Source of the DNA: Enterococcaceae bacterium OF42-14pH9A | Lineage (GTDB): Bacteria; Bacillota; Bacilli; Lactobacillales; Enterococcaceae | Length of the DNA stretch: 64,000 bases | Direction: 5' to 3' | NCBI GenBank assembly: GCA_027692465.1 | Contig: JAQEYU010000003.1 | Location: 347,379-411,378, forward strand | In this document: positions 29,047 to 38,493 of the stretch, piece by piece | Numbering within the stretch: position 1 is the stretch's first letter | Layout: each line of letters opens with the position of its first letter | Translations under genes and position numbers: made by a program | The notes under the pieces: model-generated | Database searches by the model: none | What the model was told of the DNA's origin: nothing | The model's input: only the letters and a program-made list of their open reading frames with translations

Positions 29047-29730
29047 ATGAAGAAAAGTTTTCAAGAAGTCATTATTGCGATTCTGCCGATGACAGTCTTG
29101 ATCGTGATTCTTACATTGATCTATGCACCGCTGCCCAAAGACGATCTGATCACGTTTATCGTCGGTGCAGCTGTTATGATGGTCGGAATGGCGCTGTTTT
29201 TATTTGGTGCAGATTATTCAATGCTGCGGGTAGGTTCTCTTGTGGGCGAATACATGATTAAAAAGCGCAGTCTTGCGATCATGCTGAGCTTAGGGTTTGC
29301 CATCGGGATCGGAATCACCATCGCTGAGCCATCGGTACAAGTCTTGGCTACTCAGGTGCGGGATATTTCCGAAGGTGCCATCACGAAGTTTGTACTTATC
29401 GGCGTTGTCTCTGTCGGTACCGGGATCTTTTTGGCATTTGCATTGTTGCGAACAGTTTTTAGGCTTTCATATTATAAGATGATGCTGATCGGCTATGTTC
29501 TGGTGTTTGCGATGTCCTTTTTCACCAGTCCGGAGTTCATGCCCATCGCTTTTGATGCCGGCGGAGTGACGACGGGGCCGGTCACGGTTCCGTTTATTCT
29601 GGCACTGGCCAGCGGGGTCACCAGCATGATCCATCAAGGCAAAGGCGACAGTGACAGTTTCGGGATGGTAGGGGTCTCATCCTTGGGTCCGGTCCTGGCG
29701 GTAATGATTCTGGGGGTGATCTTTAAATGA
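29047..29730 (+). CDS. DUF1538 membrane protein, subunit 1
   Basis: 227-residue polytopic membrane protein of the DUF1538 family with about six helices. The conserved centre AFDAGGVTTGPVTVPFILALASGV and the N-terminal SFQEVIIAILPMT are the family marks. The function is unknown; DUF1538 is thought to be a transporter. It is the first of three genes (ATGA overlap with the next), the last of which is a P-II-like sensor. A strong GGGAGG site precedes ATG. Confidence 0.8.
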   Translation: MKKSFQEVIIAILPMTVLIVILTLIYAPLPKDDLITFIVGAAVMMVGMALFLFGADYSMLRVGSLVGEYMIKKRSLAIMLSLGFAIGIGITIAEPSVQVLATQVRDISEGAITKFVLIGVVSVGTGIFLAFALLRTVFRLSYYKMMLIGYVLVFAMSFFTSPEFMPIAFDAGGVTTGPVTVPFILALASGVTSMIHQGKGDSDSFGMVGVSSLGPVLAVMILGVIFK

Positions 29731-30503
29731 ATCTTCTGAAACAGATCTTTACCGGCATCGATGTCCAGTTTACCGAAGTCTTGATGGCTATTGCTCCGAT
29801 TGTCATTTTGTTTGTAATCTTAAATGTCACCAGTTTTCGCTTGAAACCAAAAAAATTCGCGGAGATCATGGTGGGCTTTTTGATCACGACGATCGGTTTG
29901 ATCCTGTTTTTACATGGGGTCAATATCGCCTATGTGCCGGTTGGTCAGCACTTGGGCACTCAATTGGCTCAGTTGGAAAATAATTATGTTCTGATTCCTT
30001 TGGGCTTTCTGATGGGGTTTCTGGTAGGCTTTGCCGAACCGGCAATCCACGTGATGGTCAAACAGGTTGAAGAAGAAAGCGGGGGTGCCGTAAAAAGACG
30101 GGTACTGCTGGCAGTGGTCTCAATCGGGATCGGTGCAGCTGTGGCACTTTCTATGTGGCGGTTATTGGCAGGATTCAGTCTTTATTACTTCCTGATCCCG
30201 GGCTATGTCCTGGTATTTATTCTTGGTCGGAAAGTAGATAATATGTTTTTAGCCATGGCTTTTGACAATGGTGGTGTGGCTACCGGTCCGATGTGCTCGA
30301 CGTTTATCTTGTCGATGGCTGTTGCGATTGCTGCCCAGATTGAAGGACGCAGCCCGCTGATTGACGGCTTTGGAGTCGTTGCTCTAATCGCATTGACACC
30401 GATCTTGTCCACCCTTGCATTGGGCTATTTATACAAGCGCAAAGCTGAACGAGATCAAAAAGAAAAGAACCGCTTGCAGGAATTGGAGGATAATAATGGA
30501 TAA
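29727..30503 (+). CDS. DUF1538 membrane protein, subunit 2
   Basis: 258-residue paralogue of the preceding protein. It carries the same centre, AFDNGGVATGPMCSTFILSMAVA, and the same start pattern, VQFTEVLMAIAPIV, plus a charged tail (KRKAERDQKEKNRLQELE). The pair probably forms a pseudo-symmetric complex, since some relatives have both halves fused; that is inference. The stop overlaps the P-II-like gene. Confidence 0.8.
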   Translation: MNLLKQIFTGIDVQFTEVLMAIAPIVILFVILNVTSFRLKPKKFAEIMVGFLITTIGLILFLHGVNIAYVPVGQHLGTQLAQLENNYVLIPLGFLMGFLVGFAEPAIHVMVKQVEEESGGAVKRRVLLAVVSIGIGAAVALSMWRLLAGFSLYYFLIPGYVLVFILGRKVDNMFLAMAFDNGGVATGPMCSTFILSMAVAIAAQIEGRSPLIDGFGVVALIALTPILSTLALGYLYKRKAERDQKEKNRLQELEDNNG

Positions 30504-30882
30504 ACCAGTAGCGTTGAATTTAGAGATGATTGTCACTATCGTGGATCGCGGAATCGGCGAAGACGTTATCGATTACTCAAAAGAAGCCGGTGCCAACGGG
30601 GGAACGATCATCCACGGCCGTGGAACCGGTGCCCATGAAAAAGCCAAATTTTTCGGCTTGGAGATTGATCCCGAAAAAGATATCGTCTTGACTCTGGTGC
30701 CGGATTCCCGCACGGCCGAAGTGATGAATGCCATCAGTCGCGGCATCAAGATCGATAAACCGGGAAACGGCATCTGCTTTTCCATCGATATCGACAAAGT
30801 TGTGGGGATCACAGCCATCAACTCATATCGTCAGGTTGTCGATATGGACACCTTCTTGGATAATGAATCCCCTGAAAAATAG
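30496..30882 (+). CDS. P-II-like signal protein linked to DUF1538
   Basis: 128-residue protein with the P-II fold: beta start LEMIVTIVDRGIGEDVIDYSKEAG, a T-loop-like GANGGTIIHGRGTG, then ILTLVP and a C-terminal strand/helix region (GICFSIDIDKVVGI). Classical GlnB uridylylation tyrosine is absent. P-II proteins bind ATP, ADP or other small ligands and plug or regulate a partner, so it most likely controls the DUF1538 pair with which it is cotranscribed (8-base overlap). The ligand and the transported substrate are unknown. Confidence 0.78.
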   Translation: MDKPVALNLEMIVTIVDRGIGEDVIDYSKEAGANGGTIIHGRGTGAHEKAKFFGLEIDPEKDIVLTLVPDSRTAEVMNAISRGIKIDKPGNGICFSIDIDKVVGITAINSYRQVVDMDTFLDNESPEK

Positions 30883-30887
30883 TTGCA

Positions 30888-30916
30888 GAAGGGAAGCAGC
30901 GGGCTTCTCTTTTTTG
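30888..30916 (+). terminator. terminator of the DUF1538-PII operon
   Basis: GGGAAGC pairs with GCTTCTC (one G-U pair), followed by six T. Confidence 0.6.
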
Positions 30917-30939
30917 CCTGTGCTGTTTTAAAAACGCCA

Positions 30940-30992
30940 TAAAAAAGACGCCCGAATCGCGCAGCTCTCTGCGGCGCTGATTCGGGCGTTTC
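30940..30992 (-). terminator. terminator of the MATE gene
   Basis: The outer stem GACGCCCGAATC / GATTCGGGCGTT with an inner GCGC region is followed on the minus strand by six T. Confidence 0.8.
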
Positions 30993-30997
30993 AAATT

Positions 30998-32362
30998 TCA
31001 GTTCAAATGAAGCTTTTGCTGCTCTTGTTCTTCTGCCAAGCGATGCAGTTCTTTGATAGCTTTCAAATAGGAGTATACCAGTACAGCCACCGATCCGATC
31101 CATGCCAGAGGTGATGCCAGGACTGCTCCGTGGTAGCCGAAAAAGCGGGTCAGAAAAATGGCAGCAAACGAACGCATGAATAACTCCATGATTCCGGCAA
31201 TCGTTGGGATCTTTGCTTGCCCCAATCCCTGCAGCGTATAGCGCAGGATGAACAAGACGGCGAGGATCCAATACATGCTGGCGTTGGCATTAAAATAGAC
31301 CTGCGCCAATTCAAAGACCGTTGTTTCGCTGCGAGCGACAAACAGCGAAACGAAATTCTGCCCAAAAAGGATTACGGCGATTCCGGCGAGAACGGAAAAA
31401 CCGATACTCATTAGCAAGCACTGCTTGACTCCGGTTAGGATCCGGCGATATTGTTTGGCACCAAAGTTTTGCCCGGTGAAGGTCGCCATGGTCACACCAA
31501 AGGACATCATCGGCTGTGTGGCAAATTGATCGATTCTGCCAGCTGCTGCCTGCGCGGCGACGACATCGGTTCCCAAGCTGTTCAATGCTGCTTGGAGGAT
31601 CACAGTTCCGATAGCGATAATGGAGGATTGGAAGGCCATTGGCAGGCCGGCGTTCAGATGGATGCGGTATTCTTCTTTTCGTACATAGAAATCACGTCTT
31701 TTCAACTGCAGAAGCGGAATCTTTTTCAAGATATAGATGTAACACATAATCGAAGAAGCTAACTGCGCGATGATTGTCGCCCAAGCAGCACCGGCGACAC
31801 CCATGTTGAAATTGATAATGAAGACCAGATCTAAAACGACATTGATGATAACAGCAAAAATCAAAAACAGCAGGGGTGTCCGACTGTCACCCAATGCTCG
31901 GATCATATTCGACAGCAGGTTGAATGCCATTGAAGCGACCATGCCTCCTAAAATGATGGTGATGAATTCTTTGGCCTGCTGATAGATATCCGAAGGCGTC
32001 TGCATCAAATGCAGCAGCGGATCAATGAAAATCAGGCTGAGGGCTGTCAAAATCACAGTCACCGCCAAACTAATCATCACGCTGACGGCAAAGCTGCGTT
32101 TCACTCGGCGGAATTCCTTGGCCCCGAAGCGCTGTGCGGTGATGATGGAGAGCCCGGCACTGAGCCCTTGGGCAAAGCCGATGATCAAAAAGGTGATGCT
32201 CCCGGTAGAACCCACAGCAGCCAGTGCACCTTTTCCCAGTGTCTGACCGACAATGATCATATCCACCATATTATAAAACTGCTGGAAAATATTTCCCACC
32301 AGTAACGGAATTGTAAAGAGAAAAATTAGTTTTGCCGGGGTGCCTTTTGTTAAATCACGCAT
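30998..32362 (-). CDS. MATE-family multidrug/cation exporter
   Basis: 454-residue efflux protein with 12 predicted helices in two homologous halves. The start MRDLTKGTPAKLIFLFTIPLLVGNIFQQFYNMVDMIIVGQ is the typical MatE N-terminus, and the second half repeats the pattern near MSFGVTMATFTGQNFGAKQYRR. It exports drugs or other organic cations using Na+ or H+; no substrate can be assigned. An AGGAAG site precedes ATG. A promoter candidate (TTTCCA, 18 bases, TATGAT on the minus strand near 32430) lies upstream. Confidence 0.88.
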   Translation of the reverse strand: MRDLTKGTPAKLIFLFTIPLLVGNIFQQFYNMVDMIIVGQTLGKGALAAVGSTGSITFLIIGFAQGLSAGLSIITAQRFGAKEFRRVKRSFAVSVMISLAVTVILTALSLIFIDPLLHLMQTPSDIYQQAKEFITIILGGMVASMAFNLLSNMIRALGDSRTPLLFLIFAVIINVVLDLVFIINFNMGVAGAAWATIIAQLASSIMCYIYILKKIPLLQLKRRDFYVRKEEYRIHLNAGLPMAFQSSIIAIGTVILQAALNSLGTDVVAAQAAAGRIDQFATQPMMSFGVTMATFTGQNFGAKQYRRILTGVKQCLLMSIGFSVLAGIAVILFGQNFVSLFVARSETTVFELAQVYFNANASMYWILAVLFILRYTLQGLGQAKIPTIAGIMELFMRSFAAIFLTRFFGYHGAVLASPLAWIGSVAVLVYSYLKAIKELHRLAEEQEQQKLHLN

Positions 32363-32611
32363 GTATTTATCTTCCTTTTATGTAAAATTTCAAAGCTTTT
32401 TCAAGCAAGCCTTAGTCTATCATACCGGCTGATAAAAAAATATGGAAAATCTTATCTTTTTCTTTGTCTTATCTTGCTTATTGGCCGTGTGCCTCGGAAA
32501 GATCAAAGGCAGCTTAGGTGAAGCGTGCTTGGTGGAATATTTAGGGAGAAGGGGCGCTGCAAGGACTTGCCCCGGTGCTTTTATACAAGGTTGACGACGG
32601 AATAGCCAACG

Positions 32612-32648
32612 CAAAAAGCGTTCTTCGCCTGGCGAAGAACGCTTTTGA
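32612..32648 (-). terminator. terminator of the oleate hydratase gene
   Basis: A perfect 15-bp stem (AAAAGCGTTCTTCGC with its complement) and three-base loop, followed by five T on the minus strand. The rest of 32363-32611 shows no gene. Confidence 0.85.
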
Positions 32649-32675
32649 TTCAGTTTCAGCTGCTTTGTTTGACAA

Positions 32676-34448
32676 TTACAGCAGGCCGGCATCTTTCAGA
32701 AGTTGCGGAATGATGGTGTCGTCGACTTTTTTCAATCCTTTTTTCTCGAGAATTTTAATGAGCCAAGGAACTTTGATGTCAGCCAGTTTTTTGCCATCCA
32801 TCAGACGAGAAGTAGAGGACAACAGCGTGCGAATATCGTATGCTGATGCGAAGACTTCCGGTACACCTCGGTCAATATCCAACAAAGTGTAGACAGCTTC
32901 CATCGCAGTGCGGACCGAGTATTCGGTAGTGAAAACAGTATCCCGCGGAGTTTCCGCAAAGTTACCGATGAAGGCCAGATTTTCAGATCCTTCCGGAACC
33001 ACCAGTGGGCGGTCCCCCAACGCACGGGGCATGAAATATGAAGTGATAAAAGGCATATATACCGGAATTGTATTGCAGCCGTTGTGGGCCAGATCCGCAA
33101 TCAGTTCTTCCGGGACTCCCATATGATACAGCCATTCTTCGGCGATTTCGGCACCGGTACATTGAGTGATTGGCTTTTTGATGAAGTCACCGGCGACATC
33201 GGAATAAAGTCCGTAAATCCAAACCACCAGCTCGTCATGGGACTGCGCTTTGAAATGAGGTTGGCGGTTCAATGTGTAACTCATCATCCAGCTGGAATCC
33301 TCGACAGTTACGATCCCGCCGGTAACGACTTTACCGGCATAAGGATCACGTTGGCTGATTTTTTGGATGTATTCAGCGATTCGTTTGTCTTTGACGGTCG
33401 TGGTAGCGGAGATGAACCAGCTTTTTTCCGGCAGGTTTTCGCAGAATTTTTCCGGACGGCCAAATGCCGGATCTTGAGCTGCCAGATTTTTCCATAGCTG
33501 CCAACTGCCTCCGAGATCTTTTGTTGCCGGAGCAGGGTGGTCGTTATCACCGTATTTGGTGCTTTCAGTGATACTGCCGTTGGTGATAAAGACCAAATCA
33601 TTGACGGTCAGATCGATGGTTTCTTCTTTTCCGCCACGGGTGACTGCCAGTGAGCGCGCGATTTTCTTATTACCGGCAGAGTCCACCAGAACGTTGGTGA
33701 CTTTGATGTCATATTGGAAGTCGACATGGTGAGCTTCCAGATATTTTACCATCGGCAACACCAGGGATTCATATTGATTGTACTTGGTGAATTTCAATGC
33801 TGACAGATCCGGCAGACCACCAATGTGATGGATAAAGCGCAGAATGTAACGCCGCATCTCCATCGCAGAGTGCCATTTTTCAAAAGCGAACATTGTTGAC
33901 CAGTAGATCCAGAAATTGGATTCAAAGAATTCCTCGGAAAAGACGTCGCTGATTTTGACATCCTGCAAATCTTCTTCCGGCGTCAAAAATAATTTGATCA
34001 TCTCTTCGGAAGCTTTGTCAGACATGGTAAATTGGCCGTCAGTCGCTTTTCGTTGTCCCCGGTGATTGATGATCCGACACTTGGAGTAGTTAGGATCTTC
34101 TTTGTTCAGCCAATAAAATTCGTCCAGCACGGAGGCATCTTCCACTTCAAGAGAAGGGATCGAACGAAACAGGTCCCATAAACACTCGAAATGGTTTTCC
34201 ATTTCCCGACCACCGCGGATGATGAAGCCGCGATCCGGATTCAAGATTCCGTCCAGGCTGCCACCAGCGAGCGGAAGTTCTTCCAGAATGTGGATATTTT
34301 CACCCTTCATCCGACCGTCACGGATCAAAAAACTGGCAGCTGCCAAACTGGCTAAACCGGCACCCACCAGGTAGGCCGATTTGTTGTCTACGTCCGCCGG
34401 TTTTTTCGGGCGGGCAAACGCTTCATAATTTCCATTACTGTAATACAT
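32676..34448 (-). CDS. ohyA: oleate hydratase (myosin-cross-reactive antigen)
   Basis: FAD enzyme adding water to the cis-9 double bond of unsaturated fatty acids (oleate to 10-hydroxystearate), a way to detoxify host or dietary fatty acids. The 590-residue protein starts [17 protein letters not shown], the hallmark of the family, followed by the dinucleotide motif [13 protein letters not shown] and [17 protein letters not shown] with catalytic residues. ATG 34448 is preferred to the adjacent 34451 because of its spacing to GGAGGG and the family start. The promoter TTGACC-17-CATACT is well formed. Confidence 0.95.
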   Translation of the reverse strand: MYYSNGNYEAFARPKKPADVDNKSAYLVGAGLASLAAASFLIRDGRMKGENIHILEELPLAGGSLDGILNPDRGFIIRGGREMENHFECLWDLFRSIPSLEVEDASVLDEFYWLNKEDPNYSKCRIINHRGQRKATDGQFTMSDKASEEMIKLFLTPEEDLQDVKISDVFSEEFFESNFWIYWSTMFAFEKWHSAMEMRRYILRFIHHIGGLPDLSALKFTKYNQYESLVLPMVKYLEAHHVDFQYDIKVTNVLVDSAGNKKIARSLAVTRGGKEETIDLTVNDLVFITNGSITESTKYGDNDHPAPATKDLGGSWQLWKNLAAQDPAFGRPEKFCENLPEKSWFISATTTVKDKRIAEYIQKISQRDPYAGKVVTGGIVTVEDSSWMMSYTLNRQPHFKAQSHDELVVWIYGLYSDVAGDFIKKPITQCTGAEIAEEWLYHMGVPEELIADLAHNGCNTIPVYMPFITSYFMPRALGDRPLVVPEGSENLAFIGNFAETPRDTVFTTEYSVRTAMEAVYTLLDIDRGVPEVFASAYDIRTLLSSTSRLMDGKKLADIKVPWLIKILEKKGLKKVDDTIIPQLLKDAGLL

Positions 34449-34539
34449 CATAATCCCTCCGATTCTTGTTTTCTGACCTGAGGCAAGCGCAGTCTACAGG
34501 CGGGGCTTCCTCAAATGATCTGTGTCTGAATACATTTCC

Positions 34540-34568
34540 AGTATGCGCCGACTCTTGGTATCGGTCAA
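34540..34568 (-). promoter_or_regulatory. ohyA promoter
   Basis: On the minus strand, TTGACC (34563-34568), 17 bases, then CATACT (34540-34545), about 95 bases before the start codon. Confidence 0.6.
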
Positions 34569-34702
34569 AAGTTAGGTCGCTTGATTTAGACAAAAAGTCT
34601 CCGATGACTAAATTTTCTCTTTTCAGGATTTTTTTTGGTCTGTTCATGACAAGTTCCGGAAAAACTGTAATAATGAAAGCAGCCACAAAATTCAGATGAA
34701 AA

Positions 34703-34738
34703 GATCGGACTGCACTGTTGTAATCAGACAGTCCGATC
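34703..34738. repeat. 10-bp inverted repeat before the phosphoglycerate mutase pseudogene
   Basis: GATCGGACTG and CAGTCCGATC are separated by 16 bases and lie just upstream of the ribosome binding site. No T-run follows, so it may be an operator or a leader hairpin. Confidence 0.5.
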
Positions 34739-34764
34739 GCGAACGTAAAAAGGAGCTGTCGGCA

Positions 34765-35422
34765 ATGAAAATGGTGATTATCCGCCATGGTGAAAGCGAA
34801 GCGAACCACGAGAACTACTGGACCGGCTGGTTGGACGTACCGCTGACTGAAAAAGGTCGGCAACAAGCTGCCCGGGCAGGAGCTAAAATTGCTGCAGCCG
34901 GTCTTGAATTTGACGCAGCCTATACCTCTGTATTGCAGCGGGCGATGATCACTTGCGGATGTCTGTGATCAGTTGTATATCCCGGTAACAAAGAGCTGGC
35001 GGCTGAATGAACGTCATTACGGTGCTTTGGTGGGAAAAAACAAAGCACTGATGGAAGCCGAATTCGGCGCCGAGCAGGTAAAGAGGTGGCGCCGGGGCTA
35101 TTATGAAATGCCGCCTCGAATGGAAAGAAACCAGTTGGATCGTCGCTATGACCAGCTGGATCCACAAACGATCCCACATGCTGAAAATTTGGCTATGACC
35201 GTGCAACGAGTCCTGCCCTTATGGCAAGATGAGATTGCACCGCTCTTGGTAGCTGGAAAAAATGTGCTGGTCTGCGGCCACGGAAACAGTCTGAGGGCTT
35301 TAGTGAAGTATCTCGAAAATGTGCCGGAAGACCAAATGGACGCCATTGAAATTCCGAATGCGGCCCCGGTCTTGTATGAATTTGACGAAACGTTGCAGAT
35401 CAGCAATAAAACAGTGCTGTGA
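34765..35422 (+). pseudogene. 2,3-bisphosphoglycerate-dependent phosphoglycerate mutase, frameshifted
   Basis: The first frame reads [22 protein letters not shown]...[14 protein letters not shown] and then stops at TGA (34966-34968). The mutase sequence resumes in another frame near 34951 as [32 protein letters not shown] and runs to 35422, with the second catalytic histidine in VCGHGNSLRALVKYLE. The break is around 34945-34955 and appears to have lost a few bases compared with the usual spacing. All catalytic motifs are otherwise intact, so the lesion is recent, an assembly or sequencing error, or a programmed shift. AAGGAG precedes ATG. The cell presumably has another phosphoglycerate mutase. 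Confidence 0.8.
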
Positions 35423-35540
35423 TTGTGATCTTCACTTCAATCAGCGAGGAAGGATTTCACGAGAACAGACTGTAAACCCGAACGAAATCGACAGTCGGAG
35501 AGTAAATGTTAACGAATATTCATTTTTTAGCAGAATATTT

Positions 35541-35550
35541 ATGCTATACT
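35541..35550 (+). promoter_or_regulatory. extended -10 promoter of the ACT gene
   Basis: ATGCTATACT contains an extended -10 (TGC-TATACT, 35545-35550) about 30 bases before the start. Confidence 0.5.
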
Positions 35551-35578
35551 ATGAAAAAATCAAAGGGGGAGCTTCAAT

Positions 35579-35845
35579 ATGCGGGCAATTTTGACAGTAA
35601 TCGGAAAAGACAAGGTAGGGATCATCGCCGGGGTCAGTCAGAAATTAGCGGAACTTGAGATCAATATTCTTGATGTATCCCAAACAATCATGGACGACTA
35701 TTTCACAATGATGATGATGTTGTCGATGGACAAAAACAGCGATTTCGAAAAGATCAGAAGCGAACTGAATCAGATTGGCGAAGCTTTAGGTGTTTCTATC
35801 AAAGTGCAAAATGAAGAAATCTTCAACGCAATGCATAAATTGTAA
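35579..35845 (+). CDS. ACT domain protein, UPF0237 family
   Basis: 88-residue single ACT-domain protein: MRAILTVIGKDKVGIIAGVSQKLAELEINILDVSQTI is the typical ligand-binding start, like the N-terminal half of GcvR. Such proteins usually bind amino acids. It is always of interest next to UPF0210 (the next gene), with which it forms a conserved pair of unknown role. A GGGGGAG site precedes ATG. Confidence 0.9.
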   Translation: MRAILTVIGKDKVGIIAGVSQKLAELEINILDVSQTIMDDYFTMMMMLSMDKNSDFEKIRSELNQIGEALGVSIKVQNEEIFNAMHKL

Positions 35846-35917
35846 GCTTGAGTCGGTCTAAAAAGAAGTGCAGCGTACGCTTCATTCATTTTGCAGAACA
35901 ATTCATGGGGGTAAGCA

Positions 35918-37261
35918 ATGGAAACGAATCAGATTTTAGAAACGATCCGTATGGTAGAAGAAGAAAATCTCGATATCCGGACAATCACGATGGGGATCTC
36001 GTTATTGGACTGTATCTCGTCGGATGTCCAAACGACCTGTGACAACATTTACCAGAAGGTCACAACCAAAGCCCGTGACCTGGTCAAGGTTGGTAATGAC
36101 ATCGAGTTGGAGTTTGGTATTCCGATCATCAACAAACGAATCTCAGTGACGCCGATTTCACTGGTGGCAGCAGCCAGCGGGGGACAAGACTGTGTGGCTT
36201 TTGCCAAAACACTGGACCGGTGTGCACAGGCGTTAGGTGTCAATTTTATCGGTGGTTACACGGCATTGGTGGAAAAAGGCTATCAGGGAGCTGATCTGGC
36301 TTTGATCGAGTCGATACCTCAGGCCTTGGCTGAGACCGATTTTGTCTGTTCCTCTGTCAATATTGGTTCTACCAAAGCCGGTATCAATATGGATGCTGTG
36401 CGTTTGATGGGAGAAACCGTCAAAAAGACCGCTGAAGCTTCTGACATGGGTTGTGCAAAGCTGGTGGTATTCGCCAATGCGGTAGAAGATAATCCTTTTA
36501 TGGCTGGTGCCTTTCATGGTGTCGGAGAAGCAGACTGCGAGATCAATGTAGGGGTTTCCGGACCGGGTGTCGTTTTGCGGGCTTTGGAGAAAGTCAAAGG
36601 GGAATCCTTTGACGTTGTTGCTGAAACGGTCAAAAAGACGGCTTTCAAAATCACTCGAATGGGCCAAATGGTGGGGCAGATCGCCTCTAAACGTCTTGGC
36701 GTGCCTTTTGGGATCGTTGATTTGTCGTTGGCACCGACTCCAGCTGTAGGCGACAGTGTAGCCGATATTTTAGAAGAAATGGGCTTGGGTTCGGTAGGAA
36801 CTCATGGCACTACGGCGGCTTTGGCACTGTTGAACGATGCCGTCAAAAAAGGCGGTGTGATGGCCTGCAATCACGTAGGCGGGTTGTCCGGCGCGTTCAT
36901 TCCGGTATCTGAAGATCAAGGGATGATTACAGCCGTGGAAAAGGGACTTTTGAATCTTGAAAAGCTGGAGGCCATGACAGCTATCTGTTCAGTAGGTCTG
37001 GATATGATTGCGATTCCGGGAGATACGCCGGCTGAAACGATTGCGGCGATGATTGCAGATGAAGCGGCGATTGGTGTTATCAATCATAAGACCACTGCTG
37101 TGCGGATCATTCCGGCAGCCGGTAGCAAAGTTGGCGACATGGTGGAATTCGGCGGCTTATTGGGGCGAGCACCTGTGATGAAAACGAACCCGGCGAAGTC
37201 CACTGATTTTATTCAACGAGGCGGACGGATCCCGGCACCGATTCATTCCTTCAAAAACTGA
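35918..37261 (+). CDS. UPF0210 / DUF711 (PFL-like) protein
   Basis: 447-residue cytoplasmic protein of the DUF711 family, structurally related to glycyl-radical (pyruvate formate lyase-like) barrels but with no visible glycyl-radical motif. Conserved stretches include [43 protein letters not shown] and [22 protein letters not shown]. The reaction is unknown. It is cotranscribed with the ACT protein 72 bases upstream, so an amino-acid-linked role is plausible (inference). Confidence 0.88.
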   Translation: METNQILETIRMVEEENLDIRTITMGISLLDCISSDVQTTCDNIYQKVTTKARDLVKVGNDIELEFGIPIINKRISVTPISLVAAASGGQDCVAFAKTLDRCAQALGVNFIGGYTALVEKGYQGADLALIESIPQALAETDFVCSSVNIGSTKAGINMDAVRLMGETVKKTAEASDMGCAKLVVFANAVEDNPFMAGAFHGVGEADCEINVGVSGPGVVLRALEKVKGESFDVVAETVKKTAFKITRMGQMVGQIASKRLGVPFGIVDLSLAPTPAVGDSVADILEEMGLGSVGTHGTTAALALLNDAVKKGGVMACNHVGGLSGAFIPVSEDQGMITAVEKGLLNLEKLEAMTAICSVGLDMIAIPGDTPAETIAAMIADEAAIGVINHKTTAVRIIPAAGSKVGDMVEFGGLLGRAPVMKTNPAKSTDFIQRGGRIPAPIHSFKN

Positions 37262-37272
37262 CAACGACTATA

Positions 37273-37307
37273 AAGGGGGCGGCGAATTTTGTCGTCTCTT
37301 TTTTACT
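37273..37307 (+). terminator. weak terminator after UPF0210
   Basis: GGCGGCGA pairs with TTGTCGTC with several G-U pairs, followed by six T. Confidence 0.45.
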
Positions 37308-37418
37308 GCAGAATCACGATTTTTGAAAGCAGTGGTTGAAAGAGAATTTGATTTTCTGAAAGAACAGTTGCAGCAACCGTTGATTTGAGTTATCGTTGGA
37401 AGCAGAAATCATACCAGG

Positions 37419-37568
37419 ATACATCCGAAAACTTCGGCGGGATTCATATTTTTGAGAGATTTTACCAAAAAGAGTAAAGACAACTTATGCAGAGCGCAGA
37501 TGAGCAGTTACGACACAAATTGCGGTGAAAAGGACCAAAAAAGCTGTCGCTGGTGTTTTCAGACATAC
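37419..37568 (+). repeat. dispersed intergenic repeat, copy 3 (best preserved)
   Basis: Left end GATACATCCGAAAAC; right end GTTTTCAGACATACC. The inner core TTGCGGTGAAAAGGACCAAA (37520-37539) and GCTGTCGCTGGTG are shared with copies at 51.8 and 56.2 kb. It fills the gap between UPF0210 and the HAD gene. Confidence 0.75.
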
Positions 37569-37609
37569 CTGTATGAGCAGTGAAACTAAAAGGAGTGGCA
37601 TGAACAACA

Positions 37610-38224
37610 ATGAAGTATTTTATTTGGGATTTTGACGGGACGTTGTACGATACGTACCCGATCATCTTGCAGGCGATTATGAAAGTGCTGGCAAATAATG
37701 GTGCAGCAGCAGATGAGCAGGCGGTGTACAAGATGCTCAAGGAGTATTCTTCGAAAAAAGTTGCCGAAACGTACGGAATCGACTTCGAAAGTTTTGCGAA
37801 CCAGCAACATGCGATTGAAGCTGTCGATGACCGGATTCCGCATCCTTTTGACGGTGTAAAAGAGACGTTACAGGCCATCAAGGACGGTGGTGGGCGGCAG
37901 TTTATCATGACTCACCGAATGGCGGATGATACCCGGGCGCTATTGGAAAAAGACGGCTTGGCAGAGTATTTCGAGGCAATCGTCGGACCGGAAATGAAAT
38001 TCGCCCGTAAGCCGGATCCGGAAGCGATTTTATACTTGGTGAACAAATATGAGATGGTTCCCGAAAAGAGTGTGATGATCGGTGATCGGATCATGGATGT
38101 AGAAGCGGGCAATCGTGCGGGAATCCATTCTTGTTTCTTCGACAATGAAAATGTGTTGGAAGATGTGGCTGCTGATTTTGTCTGTCATACACCGCAAGAA
38201 ATCAGTACACTTTTGCAAAAATAA
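37610..38224 (+). CDS. HAD-superfamily phosphatase
   Basis: 204-residue haloacid dehalogenase hydrolase of the phosphoglycolate phosphatase/beta-phosphoglucomutase-like subgroup. Motif I WDFDGTLYDT (nucleophile D7, acid D9), motif II IMTHR, the KPDPEAILYL lysine motif and motif IV IGDRIMDVEAG are present, with a helical cap between. The substrate is unknown. The AAGGAG site sits 15 bases from this ATG; it suits better an ATG ten bases earlier in another frame that reads only an 11-residue peptide. Confidence 0.88.
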   Translation: MKYFIWDFDGTLYDTYPIILQAIMKVLANNGAAADEQAVYKMLKEYSSKKVAETYGIDFESFANQQHAIEAVDDRIPHPFDGVKETLQAIKDGGGRQFIMTHRMADDTRALLEKDGLAEYFEAIVGPEMKFARKPDPEAILYLVNKYEMVPEKSVMIGDRIMDVEAGNRAGIHSCFFDNENVLEDVAADFVCHTPQEISTLLQK

Positions 38225-38242
38225 GTGAAAAGACCGAGTCAA

Positions 38243-38275
38243 GAAACTGTGGGTGAAAATTCCACAGTTTTTTTG
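38243..38275 (+). terminator. terminator after the HAD gene
   Basis: AAACTGTGG pairs with CCACAGTTT around a nine-base loop, then a T-run. Confidence 0.8.
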
Positions 38276-38300
38276 CGTATCTTGCTTGTGAAGAGGAGGA

Positions 38301-38446
38301 GTCACTGTCTGGAAAACAGTCATAGGCTCATTTGATGAATTTTTTTCACTGTAAGCCGCAGGAAAACTGGATTAGTTGTCCGCTTGTTTTTTGGATTCCG
38401 GAAAAAAGGCCTGGAACCTAGAGAGGTCACTGCTTTCAGACAGATG
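38301..38446 (-). repeat. dispersed intergenic repeat, copy 4 (diverged)
   Basis: Ends GTCTGGAAAACAGTC and CTGCTTTCAGACAG are inverted. The inner TTTTTTTCACTG...CCGCA matches the family core in reverse orientation. It lies upstream of comEA. Confidence 0.5.
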
Positions 38447-38493
38447 CCAAAATCAGACCGCAAAAACAGCAGCGGTCGGAAAGGAAGGAAAAG

